DNA of 64,000 bases from Mycobacterium talmoniae. GTDB taxonomy: Bacteria > Actinomycetota > Actinomycetes > Mycobacteriales > Mycobacteriaceae. Each line of letters begins with the position of its first letter. Position 1 is the first letter of the stretch. A model generated the notes under the pieces. That model did no database searches and was not told the DNA's origin. It worked only from the letters and a program-made list of their open reading frames with translations. Positions 59,894 to 64,000 of the stretch are shown here, piece by piece. The position numbers and the translations under genes were made by a program. The DNA lies in the NCBI GenBank assembly GCA_002967005.1, contig PPEA01000254.1, positions 62,001 to 126,000 on the forward strand, given 5' to 3'.

Positions 59894-61096
59894 TTAGACG
59901 ATCCCGGCGAGTTGCAGCTCCTCGATCTCGGATGCTCCAAGCAGCGCACCAAGCACTTCAAGGTTGTGCTCGCCGAGCAAGGGGGCACCGCGGGTGAGCG
60001 CACCCGGTGTGGCGGACAGCTTCGGCACGACGCCGGGCATCGGCACGGTCTCGTCCCCGAGTCCGGGCTCGGGGACGTCGACGATCATCTCGCGGGCGGC
60101 GTAGTGGGGGTCGCCCACAATGTCGCGGGCGGTGTAGATCCGGCCCGAGGGCACCCCCGCCTCCGCGAGCATCGCCAGCAGCTCGTCGGCCCCGAAGCCG
60201 ATTGTCCAGGCGCCGACCGCCTCGTCCAGCTCCATCTGCGCCGCCCCCCGCAGCTCGTGGTTACGGTAGGGCGAGTCAGCGGCCAGCCAGGAGTCACGCC
60301 CCATCACGGTAGCCAGCCTGCGGAACACGGAATCCTGGTTGGCTCCGATGATCAGCCACTCGCCGTCGCGGGTCGGGTAGACGCTCGACGGTGCTACGCC
60401 AGGTAGAAGTGCACCGGTCGGCTCGCGGCTACGTTCCAGCTTGGTGAACTCTGCCGCCAGGGACTCCATGTACATCCACATGGCCTCGTACAGTGCGACA
60501 TCGACGACCTGGCCGCGCCCGGTGCCCCCCATGCGGTCACGCGACCAGAGTGCCATCAGCGCGCCGACCAAGCCCTGGGTGCCGGCCAGAGCATCGCCGA
60601 TCGAGATCCCTACCCGCACCGGGGGCCGGCCGGGCTCGCCCGAGAGGTATCGGAAGCCGCTCATGGCTTCCGCGACCGAGCCGAAACCCGCCCGGTCACG
60701 GTATGGCCCGGTCTGCCCGAACCCGGTGATACGCACCATGATCAGACGCGAATTGACGTCGGACAGGTCGTCGGGGCCGAGGCTCCAGCGCTCCATCGTG
60801 TCAGGCCGGAAGTTTTCGACCACCACGTCCGCGGTGGCCGCGAGTTCGCGGAACGCATGCTGGCCGCGTCGCTGACGCAAGTCGACGGTGACCGACTTCT
60901 TGCCGCGGCCGATGATCGACCAGTAAAGCCCGACACCCTTGTACAGGCCGCCCCAGGTGCGCATCGGGTCTCCGCAACCCGGCGGCTCGACCTTGATCAC
61001 TTCCGCTCCGTGGTCAGCGAACAGGTGACCGCAGAAGGGGCCGCCGATGATATGACCGACCTCCAGCACCCTGAGTCCGTGCAGTGCTCCCGGCAC
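59894..61096 (-). CDS. CaiB/BaiF family class III CoA-transferase
   Basis: 400 residues. Start MPGALHGLRVLEVGHIIGGP; RGKKSVTVDLRQRRG near residue 65; VVENFRPDTMERWSLGPDDL near 92; and GISIGDALAGTQGLVGALMA near 165 with the Asp that carries the acyl-anhydride in this family. The His of the racemase group (AGHDIN) is replaced by AGFGSV, so this one is probably a true CoA transferase (formyl/succinyl/aryl type) and not a racemase. The acceptor acid is unknown. It lies 88 bp before the SDR gene on the same strand. Confidence 0.92.
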   Translation of the reverse strand: MPGALHGLRVLEVGHIIGGPFCGHLFADHGAEVIKVEPPGCGDPMRTWGGLYKGVGLYWSIIGRGKKSVTVDLRQRRGQHAFRELAATADVVVENFRPDTMERWSLGPDDLSDVNSRLIMVRITGFGQTGPYRDRAGFGSVAEAMSGFRYLSGEPGRPPVRVGISIGDALAGTQGLVGALMALWSRDRMGGTGRGQVVDVALYEAMWMYMESLAAEFTKLERSREPTGALLPGVAPSSVYPTRDGEWLIIGANQDSVFRRLATVMGRDSWLAADSPYRNHELRGAAQMELDEAVGAWTIGFGADELLAMLAEAGVPSGRIYTARDIVGDPHYAAREMIVDVPEPGLGDETVPMPGVVPKLSATPGALTRGAPLLGEHNLEVLGALLGASEIEELQLAGIV

Positions 61097-61179
61097 CCTC
61101 AGCGTTCCCTACCACTGAGTGCGGCGGCCGGCTCCGTGCGGTCGGCGGGGTTGCGCCCTGGATAGCCGAACATGCTTCC

Positions 61180-61248
61180 GCGCAGCTCGCGACGGGTCTG
61201 CGCCAAATGCTGGGCGAAGTGCTCAGAGCGGTGATCGAACTGTTCCAC
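61180..61248 (-). pseudogene. cytochrome P450, 5'-end relic
   Basis: From GTG 61248 it reads VEQFDHRSEHFAQHLAQTRR, matching VEQFDHHSEEFAEQWRQIYA at the start of the P450 at 21521. By eye about 40 of 51 bases agree. After about 23 codons similarity ends and no P450 follows. It still has an operator copy 62 bp upstream, the same distance as in the 21521 gene, so the promoter and first codons of a lost P450 remain. Confidence 0.6.
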
Positions 61249-61310
61249 GTGCAAATCCTGCGTTCGAGCGGCTGGGCGGGGACGCTGCGGTGACAGCGCC
61301 TCGCAACCGT

Positions 61311-61327
61311 ACCTAACGCTATTTGGT
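61311..61327. promoter_or_regulatory. 17-bp operator-like site 17
   Basis: ACCTAAC-GCT-ATTTGGT, 62 bp before the P450 relic and 214 bp before the CoA-transferase start. No further gene is seen in 61328-61476. Confidence 0.65.
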
Positions 61328-61476
61328 AAGGCAAGCAATGGTAATACTGCGCTGCAGAGCGCGAACCAACTGGCTACGGAAGTACGTCTTAGGCATGATC
61401 GGTACCGAACTCGTACTGTGCCGAACTCGTGCTTCGGCAAGTTGGGTCGTGCGTCGCCCCGATCTCCGCATCGTTT

Positions 61477-62547
61477 TCAGGCTGTGCCTTCAAGATCGAT
61501 AACTTGCCGGGCGTACCGCCGGAAGGCACCTAGGTACAGGTCCTCCCCACGAGGGGTGACCTCGACGTGGATGAAAGATCCGACGAATCCAAGCATCCCG
61601 TACGCCGCGTAACGGGCGTAGTCGCGGCGGCAGTCGTCCCACGAGTACCTGGATACGCCCGCGGCGACTAGCCGGTCATGGTAGTCGCGCAGCAGCGCCA
61701 TTTCGTGTTCACGGCGGTCGTCGGTCGACAGGCAGCCACCGAGGTAGAAACCCGCGTCGACGAGCGGAGGTCCGACACGGGCGGTCTGCCAGTCGAACAC
61801 GACGACCTTCGTCGGGGGACCTTCGTCGAAGAGCATGTTGTCGAGGCGGTAGTCGCCGTGTTGGACAACAACGGGGCCCGACCACTCGTCGAGCCACGTC
61901 ACGGCGCGCGGCAGGATGCGCTCGCAGGCGGCGACCTCCTCGGCGGTCAACGCATCCCCGAAACGCGTCAAGAAGGGCTCCAGCGCGGTGGGGAACGTCG
62001 CGGAGAACGCACGCCACCGCGCCGGCGAGAGCCAGTCCGCCGTGGCGAGCTGGGGGTCGTTCCAGATCGGCGCCTGGAGTTTGGCGAGTTCCGCAAGCGC
62101 GGCGGTGGCTTCGTTCACGGTACCGCCGGCAATCATGTCCCCCACGCGAAGATGCGGGCGATCCTCGAGGAGCAGGGTGAAGGCCCCGTCGTCCAGGTCG
62201 ATCGACGCGGCGATGCAGGCTGGGGTCGCAGCGTCGACGCGGGGGGCAATTTCGCGGTAAAAGCGAACCTCGGCTTCATAAAAGCCCATTGCGTTTCCGG
62301 CTGCGCGTGCGCCCGCATCGTCGGACGCGAGCTTTGCGATGAGCGAGGTAGGGGCATTGGGCTCCGGAGTATCGTACGTCGGCGTGAGCCGCAGGACACG
62401 GCTCATTTGGCCGGTGCCGATGGGCTGCGCATCGACGCTCACGACGCGCGCCCGGCCGAGCCGACCGGCGTCACGTAGCGCCGCGGTCAACCAATCCGGC
62501 GCGAAGTCGTTGACCGTGCGGGCGACGGGGGGTGCAGCAGTGGTCAT
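61477..62547 (-). CDS. phosphotransferase family protein (APH/choline-kinase fold)
   Basis: 356 residues. VVQHGDYRLDNMLFD (about residue 222) is the catalytic loop with Asp and Asn, VVVFDWQTARVGPPLVDAGF (about 243) the metal-binding segment, and LLLEDRPHLRVGDM (about 124) the hinge. Paralogue of 2024-3076 with the same length and motif order. Real substrate unknown; an antibiotic target is unlikely in this setting. It starts 4 bp after the Ddn-type gene and is the third gene of an operon that continues beyond the right edge. Confidence 0.9.
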   Translation of the reverse strand: MTTAAPPVARTVNDFAPDWLTAALRDAGRLGRARVVSVDAQPIGTGQMSRVLRLTPTYDTPEPNAPTSLIAKLASDDAGARAAGNAMGFYEAEVRFYREIAPRVDAATPACIAASIDLDDGAFTLLLEDRPHLRVGDMIAGGTVNEATAALAELAKLQAPIWNDPQLATADWLSPARWRAFSATFPTALEPFLTRFGDALTAEEVAACERILPRAVTWLDEWSGPVVVQHGDYRLDNMLFDEGPPTKVVVFDWQTARVGPPLVDAGFYLGGCLSTDDRREHEMALLRDYHDRLVAAGVSRYSWDDCRRDYARYAAYGMLGFVGSFIHVEVTPRGEDLYLGAFRRYARQVIDLEGTA

Positions 62548-62551
62548 CGGC

Positions 62552-63049
62552 TCACCGGGGCTCCAGGATCATGACCGGGAACCTCCGGTCGGTGCGGGTC
62601 ATGTAGGTCTGCCAGGCGGGCCACATCTCGATCAGCCGAGGCCAGAGTTGCTCGGCCTCCTGGTCGGTAGCCTGCCGCGCGTGGACGCGACGGCGGCCTC
62701 CGCGCACGTCGACCTCGACGTCGTTGGGGTGGGCGAGGAGGTTGTGATACCAGGCGGGGTTCTTGGGGTTGCCGCCGATCGATGCGACGACGACGAGATC
62801 CTCGCCGTTGGGCAGATAGATCATCGGCGATTTGCGCCGCTGGCCGGTCTTTGCTCCGGTGTGATTGAGGATCAAAAGTGGTGCGCCATCGAAGGATCCG
62901 AGCAGCCGCCCGCGTGTGCGCTGGAAGACGCGCACGTGAGTGCGGGTCACGGCCTGCTCAAGCCGCCAGCCCCGCCCGCCGGGCTTTGCCGGCGGGAAGG
63001 TCGCAGTGATCCAGCCCCACACACCTTTGTAGTGCTTCATGTCAGCCAC
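62552..63049 (-). CDS. deazaflavin (F420)-dependent nitroreductase family protein
   Basis: 165 residues. Split-barrel Ddn family: LLGSFDGAPLLILNHTGAKT followed by GQRRKSPMIYLPNGEDLVVV (about 50-90) and ASIGGNPKNPAWYHNLLAHP (about 90-110) are the classic F420-binding and core motifs. These enzymes use reduced F420 to reduce quinones or other activated double bonds. ATG 63049 overlaps the preceding gene by 13 bp; ATG 63040 is equally possible. Confidence 0.93.
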   Translation of the reverse strand: MADMKHYKGVWGWITATFPPAKPGGRGWRLEQAVTRTHVRVFQRTRGRLLGSFDGAPLLILNHTGAKTGQRRKSPMIYLPNGEDLVVVASIGGNPKNPAWYHNLLAHPNDVEVDVRGGRRRVHARQATDQEAEQLWPRLIEMWPAWQTYMTRTDRRFPVMILEPR

Positions 63050-64000
63050 CTCGGATTCGGCGGAAGAGTGCTGTGCTCGAACTGTCCGACGCCGCGTTCA
63101 CCGGTCTCCTCGATGAGAAGCTCCCCGAACGTCTCGTAGTCGTTGAGCCGGCTCTCGGCATCATCCTCGCCGAGCATCCGCAGCTTCGCGACCCACTTGG
63201 GTTCACACATGACGACGTGGATCGCCTCGCCGTCCTCGAACTCGATGCGCCACCGCAGCGGGACCTCCCGCCCCCGCGGCTCGACGAGGCCACCCGCTTC
63301 GGGCGCTGGCGAGCAGGCGACGATCCGCCGCGCACCATCGGTTGTCGACTCGAACCCGCCGACCCTGTCGATCGGCCGCTCAATGCCCAGCGGGGACAGG
63401 TCGAAGAACCCCGTGACATTCATATTGCGCTCAGGGAACTGCAGCACGTGCCAGAAGTGCAGCGCGGCCTGTACGCCGTCGGGATAGGCCCAGGGCGCGG
63501 ATCCCGCAAACCGGTCCGACCAGGTGTGGTCGCGATGGGCGATCGCATCGATCACCCGGATCTGGCCCGCGGTGGGGCCGCCGCGGATTTCGAACGTCCC
63601 ACTGACATCCATTGCCTGCTCGTAGTGGCCGCCGTGGACGCCGGCTGCCGGCTTCAGCCCCTCTAGCGGGCTGCCGCCCACACAGTCGTCGTAGTCGAAG
63701 ACGACGTGGCGGGCGGTGTACGTCAGGTCAAAACCGAAGCGCGCGCAGTCCAGCTGGACGGCGATGCGCTGGTAGGGCTCAAGCACCTGGTAGGTCATTT
63801 GTCCGTCCGACCAGCGCATGTCCCCTACGGACAGTCCGCCGGTGGTCTTGCCGGCGTAGACATGTTCGGTGCCATCGATCACGACATACGCAGCGAACCG
63901 CCCGTACCCGCGGTTGGGGCAGATGTGGTTATGGATCATGCCCCACACCCCTGCGTCGGGGTCGATCAGACTCAACCAAACGGTGTCACCGAACAGCCGG
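63037..64000 (-). CDS. hydroxyneurosporene-synthase/lipocalin-like protein (DUF7064-like), 5' end outside window
   Basis: At least 320 residues. The frame is open to the right edge (RLFGDTVWLSLIDPDAGVWG), so the start lies outside and the TTG at 63975 should not be used. Features: MIHNHICPNRGYGRFAAYVV, HVYAGKTTGGLSVGDMRW, and IRVIDAIAHRDHTWSDRFAG, FWHVLQFPERNMNVTGFF. The HRDHTWSDR segment and beta-rich character resemble CrtC-type carotenoid hydratases and the mycobacterial DUF7064/7065 proteins. Function unknown; an isoprenoid ligand is a guess. It overlaps the Ddn gene and heads the operon with the phosphotransferase. Confidence 0.8.
   Translation of the reverse strand, partial: RLFGDTVWLSLIDPDAGVWGMIHNHICPNRGYGRFAAYVVIDGTEHVYAGKTTGGLSVGDMRWSDGQMTYQVLEPYQRIAVQLDCARFGFDLTYTARHVVFDYDDCVGGSPLEGLKPAAGVHGGHYEQAMDVSGTFEIRGGPTAGQIRVIDAIAHRDHTWSDRFAGSAPWAYPDGVQAALHFWHVLQFPERNMNVTGFFDLSPLGIERPIDRVGGFESTTDGARRIVACSPAPEAGGLVEPRGREVPLRWRIEFEDGEAIHVVMCEPKWVAKLRMLGEDDAESRLNDYETFGELLIEETGERGVGQFEHSTLPPNPRWLT

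Noticed and set aside
63965-63981. Half-site ACCAAAC at the right edge
   Set aside because: Inside the coding frame of the partial lipocalin-like gene and lacks the right arm.
1-64000. Insertion sequences, integrases, CRISPR arrays, tRNA-flanked island ends
   Set aside because: None was recognised on either strand despite many gene relics, so the rearrangements are not explained by a visible mobile element.

Overview
The window looks like part of the accessory genome of a high-GC actinomycete, most probably a Mycobacterium or close relative. Pointers are the GTG and TTG starts, F420-type (LLM and Ddn) oxidoreductases, a mycofactocin-type SDR, FadD/FadE/CaiB lipid enzymes and many cytochrome P450s. 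No rRNA, tRNA, CRISPR array, transposase or phage gene was seen. Species cannot be fixed from the sequence alone. Layout: 1-749 is the N-terminal part of a P450. 1004-5705 is a minus-strand run (TetR, LLM, SDR, sugar-kinase-like phosphotransferase, then two truncated remnants). 5947-9176 is a P450 plus Old Yellow Enzyme pair. 10029-12744 is a gene graveyard (LLM pseudogene, ALDH tail copy, SDR and SnoaL remnants) around an intact geranylgeranyl-reductase-like gene. 12758-19359 holds two paralogous acyl-CoA synthetases, an aldehyde dehydrogenase and a VOC protein. 19474-25730 holds three P450 loci and an enoyl-CoA hydratase/nitronate monooxygenase/epimerase operon. 25853-32562 is CaiB, SRPBCC, P450, SDR, TetR, SDR and P450. 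32699-39690 holds a hydrolase, a PTP-type phosphatase, SDR, a polytopic membrane protein, TetR, a phytoene-desaturase-like oxidoreductase and a homogentisate-dioxygenase-like cupin. 39720-46459 is MarR, CaiB, ferredoxin, ALDH, a pyruvate-dehydrogenase-E1-like gene and AsnC. 46492-55647 is a beta-oxidation block (two-domain FadE fusion, SDR, enoyl-CoA hydratase, HMG-CoA lyase) with a flavin reductase, a chimeric P450 and a second OYE reductase. 55832-64000 is TetR, MaoC, a MoCF-domain protein, an NmrA-like protein, SDR, CaiB, phosphotransferase, Ddn-type reductase and a partial lipocalin-like protein. The main finding is a 17-bp inverted-repeat motif, ideal form ATCAAAC-NNN-GTTTGAT. It occurs at 17 places, outside coding sequence except for slight overlap at two gene ends, nearly all a short distance upstream of catabolic gene starts. 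The perfect copy is at 40295-40311, between a MarR gene and a CaiB gene. It suggests that most of this 64-kb island is one regulon. The enzymes fit stepwise degradation of a methyl-branched, probably isoprenoid or sterol-derived hydrophobic substrate: P450 hydroxylation, alcohol and aldehyde oxidation, CoA activation, 2-methylacyl-CoA epimerisation, FadE dehydrogenation, hydration, and HMG-CoA-lyase-type cleavage. The substrate itself is inference. Ten genes, read as homologues of known families, are broken by eleven apparent single-base indels, many in G/C-rich runs. The sequence cannot tell assembly error from real decay for these, but the multiply damaged remnants at 1210, 5741-5863, 10029-12744, 15187 and 61180 show that real gene loss has happened here.
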